Below, in pieces: positions 26,434-34,842 of a DNA stretch of 64,000 bases. Origin of the DNA: Cenarchaeum symbiosum A (lineage in GTDB: Archaea > Thermoproteota > Nitrososphaeria > Nitrososphaerales > Nitrosopumilaceae); the NCBI GenBank assembly GCA_000200715.1, contig DP000238.1:132832-196831 (forward strand), written 5' to 3'. Under the pieces are notes generated by a model. The model saw only the letters and a list, made by a program, of their open reading frames with translations. It searched no databases and was not told the origin of the DNA. The position numbers were made by a program, and so were the translations under genes. Numbering within the stretch: the stretch's first letter is position 1; each line of letters opens with the position of its first letter.

Positions 26434-27686
26434 AGACCACCCTATTGCTGGTAAACGCAGTCGCCCTGTTAGTGGGCATAAGCTATGGAATGCACGGCCC
26501 CTCTCTTCCCATATTTGCAAAAAACGTGATAGGGGCCTCCTATTCTGATCTGGGCCTGATCGGCCTTGGCAACTTTATCCCGTACATGTTCATACCTCTA
26601 TTCGTGGGCCTGCTCCTCGACAGGTACAACAGGGGCCACCTGCTGTCCATAGGGGTGGTGCTCAACTCGGCATCGATATACCTGCTGTCGATAGCACAGA
26701 CCGTCCCCGAGGTGGCCGTATACCGGGTCATGACGGGGGCGGCCCATGCATTCTTCTGGCCCCCGTGCGTGAGGATCATATCTTCGGTCAGCACCGGCCG
26801 GGAAAGGGTGCTAAACGTGGGCCGGTTTACCGGGTTTTTTATCGGCGGGGTGACCATGGGGCCCCTGCTTGGCTCTGTATTACTGGAGAATGTAGACGTC
26901 ACATACAGGGCGCTATTCCAGATAACGGCATTTGTGCTGGCCGCCGCGATAATCGCGTCCATTTCCCTGTCTAGGCGGCACGCCCGGGACAGCGCGACAG
27001 GCCTTGCCACGCCTGCTGCCAGCGTCAGCATACATACCCCGCATTTCACGCTATCCGCGGTAAAGGCGATGGCCCGGTTCCCCGAGGTCATACTGGTCCT
27101 TGTATACTGTACAGCCTCGTTCGGCGTCATACTGGCCATATTTCCCGCATATCTGGATGACAACCTGTTGACCGGGACGGAAATAGGCATACTCTACTTT
27201 GTCTTCGGGCTCTCCCGGATAACCGCGCTGATAATGGTGGGCAGGCTGGCAAGGCGCACGGGCCATACGCTTGTGGCATCTACGGTCTCCCTTGTCATCG
27301 GCCTGGGCTTGGCCTACGTGGCAGGTATTACGGGGGGCGGCCTGTTCCTCTTTGCCGCCTCCCTGTTAATCATGGGCTTTGGGTTTAGCGTATTGTTCCC
27401 TCTTGCCCTCGAGGTCGTACTAAGCAGGACGCACAAAAAGATCACAGGTTCCATGATAGGCGCCTACGAGACTACCATCGGAATAGGGTGGGTCACGGGG
27501 CCGATCATCGTGGGGGTCATATCCGAGTTCTACGGGGGGGATCTGCCCTACCTTGTGCTCTGTATACTGGGGGCGGGCGTGGCGGTGCTATCTGCGGCCC
27601 GGCGGCACAGGCTGGAGCCTGCGCGCTCCCCCGGGGGGGCATCCCTGCACGGGGCGCCGCCGTCCGGACTCGACACGCCCTCATAG
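26430..27686 (+). CDS. Major facilitator superfamily transporter
   Basis: The 418-residue integral membrane protein has about twelve hydrophobic helices in two halves. The loop-2/3 motif appears as GLLLDRYNRGHLLSIG, with a matching second-half segment MVGRLARRTGHTLVAS. The C-terminus is a short Pro/Gly/Ala-rich cytoplasmic tail. The substrate cannot be read from sequence. The start ATG overlaps the stop of the methyltransferase gene by four bases (ATGA), so they form an operon; a joint role in modifying and exporting a lipid or small molecule is speculative. Confidence 0.85.
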   Translation: MKTTLLLVNAVALLVGISYGMHGPSLPIFAKNVIGASYSDLGLIGLGNFIPYMFIPLFVGLLLDRYNRGHLLSIGVVLNSASIYLLSIAQTVPEVAVYRVMTGAAHAFFWPPCVRIISSVSTGRERVLNVGRFTGFFIGGVTMGPLLGSVLLENVDVTYRALFQITAFVLAAAIIASISLSRRHARDSATGLATPAASVSIHTPHFTLSAVKAMARFPEVILVLVYCTASFGVILAIFPAYLDDNLLTGTEIGILYFVFGLSRITALIMVGRLARRTGHTLVASTVSLVIGLGLAYVAGITGGGLFLFAASLLIMGFGFSVLFPLALEVVLSRTHKKITGSMIGAYETTIGIGWVTGPIIVGVISEFYGGDLPYLVLCILGAGVAVLSAARRHRLEPARSPGGASLHGAPPSGLDTPS

Positions 27687-28029
27687 GCATTGAGGCAAGC
27701 CTTGACCTGCATCCTTGGCTTGCCTTCGGGATTCTGATCAGGCCATGGGGGCTGTTCTAGCATGGGATGACCGCCGGCAGAATCCATGCCTGAAAGACGG
27801 AGATACTAGGGGGGCAAACCCTAGATGTACGAGAAAAGAAAATGTAATATAGCTATACTGTATAATGTACACCATGAAGATGTCCCCATCCCGGAGATAT
27901 TTTCAATAGTCTTCTTGTAATTTCATTCTTTTTCTATAACAATCCTAGTCTTGCCCATGTCATGCCATAACAGGCGAACTGCAGGTGATCTCACATGACT
28001 TTAATTACAGGCCTAGCCTATATGGCTCA
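27687..28029. other. Intergenic region with AT-rich promoter-like half
   Basis: The left part is GC-rich without features. From about 27835 to 28010 it becomes AT-rich with several TATA-like runs (27845-27854, 27858-27867, 27999-28008). The last is placed correctly for the TatA start at 28030. Only tiny frames of 11 to 31 codons exist near 27824 and 27874, and I do not call them genes; an RNA could start here. Confidence 0.4.
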
Positions 28030-28368
28030 ATGCTCAGCCTTGGGCTCAACGTAGCTGGCAGCGAGTGGATTATAATCATATTTGCCGCGCTCGTCCTCAT
28101 ACTGGGGACAAACAAGCTGCCGGAAGCGGCCAAAAAGCTCGGCCGCGCGGTAAACGAGTACAACAAGGCAAAGCAGGACATGCAGAACCAGATGAAGGAC
28201 TACACCAGCCACGACATAGGGGTCAAAGGGCCCCTTGGCAACGAGCGGGACAAACTGGAGGCGATCGCAAGATCGCTTGGCGAGGACCCGTCTGGCAAGA
28301 CCACTGAACAGCTCAAAGACCTCATACAGGAAAAGATAGGCAGGCGTGACGACCCTGGCGCCGCATGA
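28030..28368 (+). CDS. tatA: TatA-type twin-arginine translocase subunit
   Basis: The 112-residue protein shows the TatA plan. One N-terminal transmembrane helix is embedded in EWIIIIFAALVLILGTNKLPEAAKKLGRAV, including the hinge with Leu-Pro and an amphipathic helix, followed by a charged cytoplasmic tail with KLEAIARSLG and a TEQLKDLIQEKI segment. It would form the pore of the Tat pathway for exporting folded proteins, many of them redox enzymes. ATG 28030 is chosen over ATG 27985 because TTTAATTA at 28000-28007 is centred about 26 bases before it and the earlier residues are not TatA-like. No tatC is in the window. Confidence 0.85.
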   Translation: MLSLGLNVAGSEWIIIIFAALVLILGTNKLPEAAKKLGRAVNEYNKAKQDMQNQMKDYTSHDIGVKGPLGNERDKLEAIARSLGEDPSGKTTEQLKDLIQEKIGRRDDPGAA

Positions 28369-28418
28369 CCGCCCTTGAATGGTGCTAAAAAACAACCGGA
28401 TAAACCCGGCGGATTGTG

Positions 28419-28613
28419 CTACCTTCTGGGAAGCTTTGACTTTACCTTGCGTACATCGGCAAGCTCTTCCTTGAGGTGCTTTTTGAGCATCTTGGAATGG
28501 TCCTTCTTGTGCTTGATGTAGGCCTTGGTAACTGCGCCTCTGGTTTGTGCTTTTTTCAGCTGCAGCGAGTATTTTTTGTGCATCGCTGTGAGCTGAGTCA
28601 AGTAATTCACCAT
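28419..28613 (-). CDS. Small lysine-rich helical protein, unknown
   Basis: The 64-residue protein is strongly basic (about one third Lys/Arg) and probably one long helix or helical hairpin (YSLQLKKAQTRGAVTKAYIK then HLKEELADVRKVKSKLPRR). A TATA-like GGTTATCTA on the minus strand near 28636-28644 sits about 27 bases before ATG 28613, supporting expression. It may bind nucleic acid or ribosomes, judging only from charge. It converges with tatA and diverges from the helicase gene. Confidence 0.6.
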   Translation of the reverse strand: MVNYLTQLTAMHKKYSLQLKKAQTRGAVTKAYIKHKKDHSKMLKKHLKEELADVRKVKSKLPRR

Positions 28614-28747
28614 GCAAAAATCAACAAAACACCCTTAGATAACCTTAACGCATGGAAAAATATCGGGGGTAAATGGGAAATAATTGACTAAATTCTGTCC
28701 ATATCATACCGCCAAGCAATAAATCCGCCCTGCCCCGGCTTTGTTCA

Positions 28748-31210
28748 TTGCAAAAGCACCCTTGCCCCTCATGCGGGTCGGCCCTAAAGATAGACAGGAC
28801 GTTTGACGGCAGGGCCCATGTGACTTGCACAGGGTGCAAGGTGGAGGATCTTATCGAGAATGCGGGGGATCCTGACGAGATCATACTGGAGATGGCGTAC
28901 AGGCTGGACAAGGGATCAGGCGGGGCCCCTCTTGACGGCCTCGTCCGGGAAAAAGCCGAGATAGACGAGATGATAGGGGGCATCAGGGTCGACGGGCTGA
29001 CCCGGGATATCCTGTATACAAAACAGGACTATATCGCCCATTATTCCAGGATATGCAGGCCCCCTCCGGAAGAAGGGCCGGAGGTGGAGAATATGAATCT
29101 TGATCCCCGCATATCGGCCCACCTGAAAAAGATCGGCATAGATAGATTTTACCGGTACCAGGCGGATGCACTGAATAGCATATCTGGCGGCAGGAGCACA
29201 GTGATCAGCGCGCCTACCGCATCTGGCAAGACCGAGGCGTTCTTGGTACCTGTCATACAGGGGATAGAGGGGGGCCGCGGCGTGCAGGCCCTGATAGTAT
29301 ACCCGACAAAGTCGCTTGCCCGGGACCAGGCATCCAAGATAGCATCGTTTTGCCGCAGCACAGATATCACCTCGGCAGTATTCGACGGGGATACCATCGA
29401 TGCAGAGCGCCGCGGCATGCTCGATTCCCCGCCGGATATCCTTGTGACCAACTTTGACGTACTGCACCACCACATGTGGAGGAACACGCAGCTGGCGTCT
29501 GTTCTAGGAGGGATACGGTATCTTGTGGTAGATGAGGCGCATTATTACTCCGGGATATTCGGATCAAACGTGCATCATATAATCAAGAGGCTGCGCAGGC
29601 TCGCCGGGGATATGACATGCGTGGCTGCATCTGCCACACTTGATGGAGCGGCAGAATTTTGCAGCTCGCTGTTTGGAGAAGAAATGCATCTTGTAGAGGG
29701 CGAAGGTGGCGGCGGCGAGACTGAATTTGTCATGGTGTTTCCATCGATGAGAAAGCAGAGGGCCCTGATGGTGGATCTTTTGCGCAGGCTCTCCCGGGGG
29801 CGCCACAAGACGATGGTATTCAACAGCTCGCACAAAAATGCAGAGCTGCTGGCGATACAGGCATCCAAGCAGGGCATGAGGATCAGGGTGCACCGGGCGG
29901 GCCTGTCTCCCGGGTACAGAAGGTCCGTCGAGCGCTCTTTCCGGGACGGCTCACTCGGGGCCATCTCCTGCACTCCGACGCTTGAGCTTGGAATAGATGT
30001 GGGCGATGTGGACGGGGTGGTCTCGTCGGTGGTCCCGTACAACCGCCTTATACAGAGGATGGGGCGGGCGGCCAGGCGCGGCCAGCGCGGGTACGCCTTT
30101 CTGGCACTGGGCAACGACCCCATATCGCAGTATTACAAGAATCATCCGTCTGACTATTTCGAGGATACAGAAAAGAGCTATATCGACCCAGAGAACCCAC
30201 TGGTAGAGGAATACCAGGTGCTGGCAATGGCGTGTGACAAACCGCTTGATAAACAAGAGGCTGCCGGCCACCAAGGGGTGGTGGAGGCGCACCAGAGGGC
30301 AGGCAGGCTGGAGCTGCGGGATGGAAGGTATACTCCACACAGGGCAAAAGCGGCCCAAATGCTGAAAGAATACAGCATAAGAGGGATAGGCGAATCACTT
30401 GGGATATACCACGGAAAAAAGAGGGTAGGCGAGAGGGCCCTTCCGATAGCCCTTGAGGAGCTGCACAGGGATGCCGTATACCTGATGGCAGGCTCGCGGT
30501 ACAGGGTGGTTGAATCGGGGTATCCCGAGGGGATGTACGCCCGGCTTGAGCGCCTGCCGCGGGACTATCCTTATTTTACAAAGGCACTAAAAATGGAGAA
30601 CCCGCTCATAGAGGAGGTCTACGAGAGCAGAAGGGTCTTTGGGACAGAGGTGGCATTTTGCAGGCTTCAGATACGCAAGATAGTCCACGGGTATGTCAAC
30701 GTGGAGCTAGGCCGGGACGAGGCGGTGGGGGAGCCCGTCGCGCTGGACTATCCCATGGAGTATGAATTTGTGACAAAGGGCCTGGCGTTCCGGGCGCCGC
30801 GGCCAGGCAAAGAGATTGAGACGGCAGAAGATCCTGCCGCGGCAGAAGCCGGGTGCTATCATGCCGCCGAGCACGTATTGATCGAGGGGAGCAACATGAT
30901 AACAGGCGGGGCTGCCCAAGACCTTGGCGGGATATCGCTTGGTGATACTGGCATGATATTCATCTATGATGGGGCGATAGGGGGCAACGGGGCAAGCAGG
31001 TCGCTCTACGGAAGGCTAGAGGCGGCAATAGGCAGGGGAGCTGCCATTCTCTCAGAGTGCCCCTGCGGTGATGATAGGGGCTGCCCCCGGTGCACGTTCT
31101 CTTATCGATGTGGAAACAACAACGACTACCTGCACAAGGAAGCGGCACTCGGGGTATTAGGGGAGATGCTGTCCGGGACAGAGTCCGGGCTGGGGGAGCC
31201 GGGCCTCTAG
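28748..31210 (+). CDS. SF2 DEAH-box helicase with C-terminal DUF1998-type zinc region
   Basis: The 820-residue protein begins with a zinc ribbon (Cys6, Cys9, Cys27, Cys30 in CPSC and CTGC). It continues with helicase motifs: Q-like FYRYQADAL, motif I SAPTASGKT (154-162), VVDEAH, SATLDG, and motif VI RMGRAARRGQRGYAF. The C-terminal third has a four-cysteine cluster (CPCGDDRGCPRCTFSYRCGN) typical of DUF1998 helicases such as MrfA and relatives of Hrq1, which repair DNA by 3'-5' unwinding. A DNA repair role is inferred from family. It begins with TTG 28748, about 26 bases past TATA-like AGCAATAAAT. Its end overlaps the small zinc gene on the other strand by four bases. Confidence 0.85.
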   Translation: MQKHPCPSCGSALKIDRTFDGRAHVTCTGCKVEDLIENAGDPDEIILEMAYRLDKGSGGAPLDGLVREKAEIDEMIGGIRVDGLTRDILYTKQDYIAHYSRICRPPPEEGPEVENMNLDPRISAHLKKIGIDRFYRYQADALNSISGGRSTVISAPTASGKTEAFLVPVIQGIEGGRGVQALIVYPTKSLARDQASKIASFCRSTDITSAVFDGDTIDAERRGMLDSPPDILVTNFDVLHHHMWRNTQLASVLGGIRYLVVDEAHYYSGIFGSNVHHIIKRLRRLAGDMTCVAASATLDGAAEFCSSLFGEEMHLVEGEGGGGETEFVMVFPSMRKQRALMVDLLRRLSRGRHKTMVFNSSHKNAELLAIQASKQGMRIRVHRAGLSPGYRRSVERSFRDGSLGAISCTPTLELGIDVGDVDGVVSSVVPYNRLIQRMGRAARRGQRGYAFLALGNDPISQYYKNHPSDYFEDTEKSYIDPENPLVEEYQVLAMACDKPLDKQEAAGHQGVVEAHQRAGRLELRDGRYTPHRAKAAQMLKEYSIRGIGESLGIYHGKKRVGERALPIALEELHRDAVYLMAGSRYRVVESGYPEGMYARLERLPRDYPYFTKALKMENPLIEEVYESRRVFGTEVAFCRLQIRKIVHGYVNVELGRDEAVGEPVALDYPMEYEFVTKGLAFRAPRPGKEIETAEDPAAAEAGCYHAAEHVLIEGSNMITGGAAQDLGGISLGDTGMIFIYDGAIGGNGASRSLYGRLEAAIGRGAAILSECPCGDDRGCPRCTFSYRCGNNNDYLHKEAALGVLGEMLSGTESGLGEPGL

Positions 31211-31395
31211 GCATTGGTATTCTTGGGTATGGTCCACGTGCTGCCGCCCTTTGATAGATAGGACTGGAAGGTCTTGCCGCAGGTGCATTCGTACCGGGAT
31301 ACCTTTACCGAGCCATAGCCCCATTCCTTTAGGAGGCTGTGGCCTGAGCTGCTATTGCAGTGGGGGCAGGCGGCCCCCTGCTTTGTACCTGCCAT
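31207..31395 (-). CDS. Small zinc-ribbon-like protein
   Basis: The 62-residue protein has ACPHCNSSSGHSLLKEWG and YECTCGKTFQSYL, giving two C-x2-C / C-x-C knuckles. They are spaced like a TFIIS- or transposase-type zinc ribbon and end in TWTIPKNTNA. It probably binds nucleic acid. The frame is open far upstream to 31659, but GTATATAC at 31419-31426 is a TATA box centred 28 bases before ATG 31395, so the short form is chosen. It diverges from the topoisomerase gene. Confidence 0.6.
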   Translation of the reverse strand: MAGTKQGAACPHCNSSSGHSLLKEWGYGSVKVSRYECTCGKTFQSYLSKGGSTWTIPKNTNA

Positions 31396-31418
31396 TGCCC
31401 GTATAACGGCGGCATCCC

Positions 31419-31426
31419 GTATATAC
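31419..31426 (-). promoter_or_regulatory. TATA box of the small zinc-ribbon gene
   Basis: GTATATAC is palindromic and lies 28 bases before ATG 31395. It shows that the longer open frame upstream is not coding. Confidence 0.6.
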
Positions 31427-31558
31427 ATGGCGGGGGGAGCGCCGGATGGATCCCGGGGCGCATATCCCGGGATATGCACAGTGGGACAGGGCGCATTAAC
31501 GTTGATATAATCATGGGCTGGACTTTGTTCAAATCTTGAAGTCTCGGAAGGAAGAGGG

Positions 31559-33118
31559 ATGAACTGGAAGACACTACAGCACAGCGGGATACACTTTCCC
31601 CCAGAGCACGAGGTCAAGGGCTTCAAGATAAAGGTCAAGGGAAAACAGGTGAATCTCACGCCCCTCCAGGAGGAGATGGCCTACCAGTGGGCCAAGAAAA
31701 AGGATACCCCGTACGCACAGGACAAGGTGTTCCAAAAGAACTTTGCACGCGACTTTGCCAAGGAGCTGGGCATCAAGCTGCTCTACAAGGATCTTGACTT
31801 TTCAGAGGCGTACCGGCTAGTCGACATGGAAAAGGACAAAAAAGACATGATGACAAAAGAGGAGAAAAAAGAGATCGCCGCCAAGAGAAAGGAGATAAGA
31901 GAGGGATTAAAGGCCAAGTACGGAATAGCCGTCATGGACGGCAAGGAGGTCGAGATAGCAAGCTACATGGCCGAGCCCCCGGGCATATTCATAGGCAGGG
32001 GCAAGCATCCCCTGAGGGGCAAGTGGAAGAGGCGTATTGGCCCCCAGGATGTAGTGCTGAACATGGGCACAAAGGCAAAGGCGCCCCCCGGCAAGTGGAA
32101 GAAGATAGTGCATGAAAAAGACGGCATCTGGATAGCAAAGTGGACCGACAACCTGGTCAAAAAGGACAAGTATGTCTGGCTTGCGGATACTGCCGGATTA
32201 AAGCAGGAGCGCGACAGGTCAAAGTACGAAAAGGCGGTGGCCCTGTCAAAAAAGATAGGCGAGATAGAGGCGAAGATCGTAAAGGACATGAAGAGCAAGG
32301 ATCCAAAGATAAGCAAGATTGCGACTGCGTGCTATCTGATATACAGGACCGCCATGAGGGTCGGGGACGAAAAGGACAAGGACGAGGCGGATACAGTCGG
32401 TGCCACCACCCTGCGTAAAGAGCACATCCGCATCAGCGACGGAGTCATCGAGTTTGACTTTCTGGGCAAGGACAGCATACGCTGGAACGAAAAGCTCAAG
32501 GTGACAGGGGATGACGAGCAGTTCAGCAGGAACCTGCAGGGTCTCGTCAAATCGATAAAGCCCAAGGACGAGATATTCAAAGATATAAGATCGTCTGACG
32601 TGAACAGGTACTATTCCGGGATAGTCAAGGGCGTGACCGCCAAGGTATTCAGGACGTACCTGGCGTCAAAAAAGGTCTCCGAGTACCTCCGCAAGAACGA
32701 CAAGATACGCTCAAAGTCGGCATTCTTCAAGCTGTACCATGCGAAATCCGCCAATCTTGAGGCTGCAATAATGTGCAACCACAAGAGGACCGTCCCCAAG
32801 ACCTTCAAAAAGGCGCTAGAGAAAAAGAAAGAGACACTCAAAAAGGCCAAAGGGGCCACGCCCAAGACCGACAAGCAAAAGGAGCGCAAAAAGGAGAGGA
32901 TAGAAAAGATCGGCCTGCAGATAAAGCTGGCCCAGAACACGCGGGACTATAATGTAGGGACGTCCCTGCGGAACTATATCGACCCCCGGATATTCAAGGC
33001 CTGGACCGACGAGGTGGGGGCCGAGTGGGAAAAGCTGTACACGACGGCCCTGCAGCGCAAGTTCCTCTGGGTCAGGGACGAAAAAGAGCCCTGGAAGAAG
33101 GTCTCAAAGCAGTACTAG
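31559..33118 (+). CDS. top1B: DNA topoisomerase IB (eukaryote-type)
   Basis: The 519-residue protein resembles the core and C-terminal domains of eukaryotic topoisomerase IB. It has IHFPPEHEVKGFKIKVKG near the N-terminus, GPQDVVLNMGTKAKAPPGKWKKI, the catalytic Arg in YRTAMRVGDEKD, the Lys in FLGKDSIRW, CNHKRTVPK, a Lys-rich coiled linker (about 400-455) and the nucleophile Tyr473 in TSLRNYIDPRI. It relaxes positive and negative supercoils through a 3'-phosphotyrosine. Among Archaea this enzyme is a hallmark of Thaumarchaeota. A purine-rich GGAAGAGGG lies right before ATG 31559, one of the few Shine-Dalgarno-like starts in the window. A TATA-like GATATAAT near 31504 suggests a short leader. 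Confidence 0.95.
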   Translation: MNWKTLQHSGIHFPPEHEVKGFKIKVKGKQVNLTPLQEEMAYQWAKKKDTPYAQDKVFQKNFARDFAKELGIKLLYKDLDFSEAYRLVDMEKDKKDMMTKEEKKEIAAKRKEIREGLKAKYGIAVMDGKEVEIASYMAEPPGIFIGRGKHPLRGKWKRRIGPQDVVLNMGTKAKAPPGKWKKIVHEKDGIWIAKWTDNLVKKDKYVWLADTAGLKQERDRSKYEKAVALSKKIGEIEAKIVKDMKSKDPKISKIATACYLIYRTAMRVGDEKDKDEADTVGATTLRKEHIRISDGVIEFDFLGKDSIRWNEKLKVTGDDEQFSRNLQGLVKSIKPKDEIFKDIRSSDVNRYYSGIVKGVTAKVFRTYLASKKVSEYLRKNDKIRSKSAFFKLYHAKSANLEAAIMCNHKRTVPKTFKKALEKKKETLKKAKGATPKTDKQKERKKERIEKIGLQIKLAQNTRDYNVGTSLRNYIDPRIFKAWTDEVGAEWEKLYTTALQRKFLWVRDEKEPWKKVSKQY

Positions 33119-33183
33119 GTCCTGCAGAGCAGGCACGGGTGTTTAGAATCATTTAATTTGAAAGGTTTTGCACGGCCTTTCGT

Positions 33184-33274
33184 GCCGGGATAGCTCAGCC
33201 GGTCAGAGTGCCAGCTTTCTCCAAAGGCAAGACTCATAATCTGGAGGTCGTGGGATCAAAACCCACTCCCGGCA
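33184..33274 (+). tRNA. tRNA-Met(CAU) with probable noncanonical intron
   Basis: The acceptor stem is GCCGGGA (33184-33190) with TCCCGGC (33267-33273) and discriminator A33274. The D-arm is 33193-33209, the T-arm 33250-33266. The anticodon loop CTCATAA gives CAT at 33235-33237. The 3' anticodon stem TCTGG (33240-33244) needs CCAGA, but the 5' side is CCAG, then 17 extra bases, then A. The intron is therefore 33215-33231 (or one base earlier), inside the 5' strand of the anticodon stem instead of the usual 37/38 site. No GGG/CCC stack is present in the anticodon stem, so this is elongator Met more likely than initiator; agmatidine-type Ile is not excluded. The T-loop begins with A. A TATA-like CATTTAATTT precedes it at 33149-33158. 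Confidence 0.85.
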
Positions 33275-33339
33275 TACACCACGGCATGCCTACCGTAGGG
33301 TGTGCACGGGCCCGCCTTGAGCATGGTAAAAAAAATGGA

Positions 33340-33459
33340 TTATTCTGAATCCTCTGTGTTTAGCTGCCTGCTGCGGTTGTCCGCAGAGGCCTTGTATGCA
33401 GCATTGTTGGAATTCTTGGCGTTCGACCTCTGGTTGTTAGAGGAGTTTCCTTTACCCAT
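33340..33459 (-). CDS. Very small Asn/Ser-rich protein (39 residues)
   Basis: On the minus strand, ATG 33459 opens a 39-residue frame beginning MGKGNSSNNQRSNAKN and continuing AAYKASADNRSRQLN to a TAA at 33340. The N-Q-R-S-N, A-Y-K-A and D-N-R-S-x-Q pieces resemble short conserved Asn-rich peptides seen in many prokaryotic genomes, which I recall without a named family. A TATA-like GCCTTAACT (33482-33490) is centred about 27 bases upstream, supporting a leaderless message. It sits between tRNA-Met and the next operon. Function is unknown. Confidence 0.55.
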   Translation of the reverse strand: MGKGNSSNNQRSNAKNSNNAAYKASADNRSRQLNTEDSE

Positions 33460-33645
33460 GCACGGGCTAGGGCCTGCCCGCAGTTAAGGCTTTTTGATGA
33501 TTTGTCCATGGCCCCTCAAAGATCTGCAGAGATCGCCCGTATACCGCGAGGGCCTGTTGGCAGTCCACAGCGATCCCCCCGGGCTGGTGCCGTCCCGGCC
33601 CAGAGCAGGATAGTGTTAAATCGTAGTGCGCCCGGCTGCCCACAA

Positions 33646-34842
33646 ATGGCAGAGCTCGACGAGTTTGCCGAGGCGCTATTCGGCCAGCTCGTGGTGGAGA
33701 CGGACGAGGAAAAGCAGATAGCCGACCTCGCCGAAAGGATAAGAGACGATGCAGAGTTTGACGTCTCTTTTACGGGGCTTGAAGATGCCGCCGGGAGGAT
33801 ATTCCCAGAGATGCGCAAGAGGCTGGCCGGCTTTCCCGGCATGGGCGTACAAGGGGAGATCTCCATCGAGCTTGCATCTTTGCGCGATTTCAAGCTGCTC
33901 AAGGGCAGAAAGGTGTTCACGGATAAAGACTCGCGGGGCTTTGTCGACGGGCTCTTTGAAGCTGTAGCTGACGCCGACGCGGGAGCCCTTGTCGGGCTGA
34001 TACGGCGGGACCTGGCCAAATACCTTGTATACTCTACATATGCGATACAGTACCTATCGAGGATATCGACCACCTATGGCGACTTTCTCGACGGCAAGAT
34101 ATACCTCAACGACTTTATCCTGTCCAGCTATCCCCAGATTATCCTGTACAGGCAGGGGCAGCCCTTCAAGGCCCGCTTTGGCGGGGTCGAATCGGGGTAC
34201 ATGGGGGCGCTCAAGATGACCATCCTCGAAGAGCTGATACACTCCCAGCAGGACCCGCTACACAGGATGAACACAGAAGCTGCAATACAGGTCAACTCGA
34301 TAAACGAGGAGCTCGCAGGAATAATCATAGGCCTGGAAGATGAGACGGCATCCTCCCTGTACGAGCATATGCAGCTCCAGGAGGTGCCAGACGACTTTCC
34401 CGTGGCCAAGAGGGCCAACCTGTTCTTTATGCTCAACCCGGACAATTTCATCGTAAACGTGCTGGGGCCCGACGTGATGACCTATGACAGGATAGAGATA
34501 GACCCCGAGATATCCCGGATGGTGCCGGAGCTGCTCGGGGTGTACCAGAAGTGGCTTGGGCCCATACAGCGGCACCATGCGGCGTTTACTACAATGGAGG
34601 GCATGGCCGGGTTTTTGGTCGAGGAGATACTCGGCGATGATCCCGACTTTCAGGCCTACCTTGGATCATTCATGGGAACAGACATGTCCTCGTACAGAGT
34701 CCGCAAGGACATGGGCCGGGACTTTACAAGGTCTGTCCACGAAAAGCTGGGCGCGGGCACATTTGAGATGCTGCTGAACAGCCCGCCAAATACAAAGGAG
34801 CTCAAGGATCCCGCAAGGTATCTCGGCAGGGTGGGAAGCTGA
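33646..34842 (+). CDS. Unrecognised conserved-type protein upstream of SirB1-like gene
   Basis: This is a 398-residue acidic soluble protein, mostly helical. ISIELASLRDFKLLKGRKVF, YAIQYLSRISTTYGDFLDGKIYLND and MTILEELIHSQQDPLH are the most structured parts. The E-E-x-I-H-S-Q-Q segment could hold a metal but is not a standard HExxH site. No family is recognised. ATG 33646 is preferred over ATG 33502, because TATA-like GTGTTAAATC (33613-33622) lies about 28 bases before it and the 48 upstream codons are Arg/Pro/Ser-rich. Its TGA overlaps the ATG of the SirB1-like gene (TGATG), so they are translated together and may act together. Confidence 0.6.
   Translation: MAELDEFAEALFGQLVVETDEEKQIADLAERIRDDAEFDVSFTGLEDAAGRIFPEMRKRLAGFPGMGVQGEISIELASLRDFKLLKGRKVFTDKDSRGFVDGLFEAVADADAGALVGLIRRDLAKYLVYSTYAIQYLSRISTTYGDFLDGKIYLNDFILSSYPQIILYRQGQPFKARFGGVESGYMGALKMTILEELIHSQQDPLHRMNTEAAIQVNSINEELAGIIIGLEDETASSLYEHMQLQEVPDDFPVAKRANLFFMLNPDNFIVNVLGPDVMTYDRIEIDPEISRMVPELLGVYQKWLGPIQRHHAAFTTMEGMAGFLVEEILGDDPDFQAYLGSFMGTDMSSYRVRKDMGRDFTRSVHEKLGAGTFEMLLNSPPNTKELKDPARYLGRVGS

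Noticed and set aside
27824-27919. 31-codon frame in the gap before tatA
   Set aside because: It lacks a positioned promoter. The AT-rich sequence is better explained as promoter DNA.
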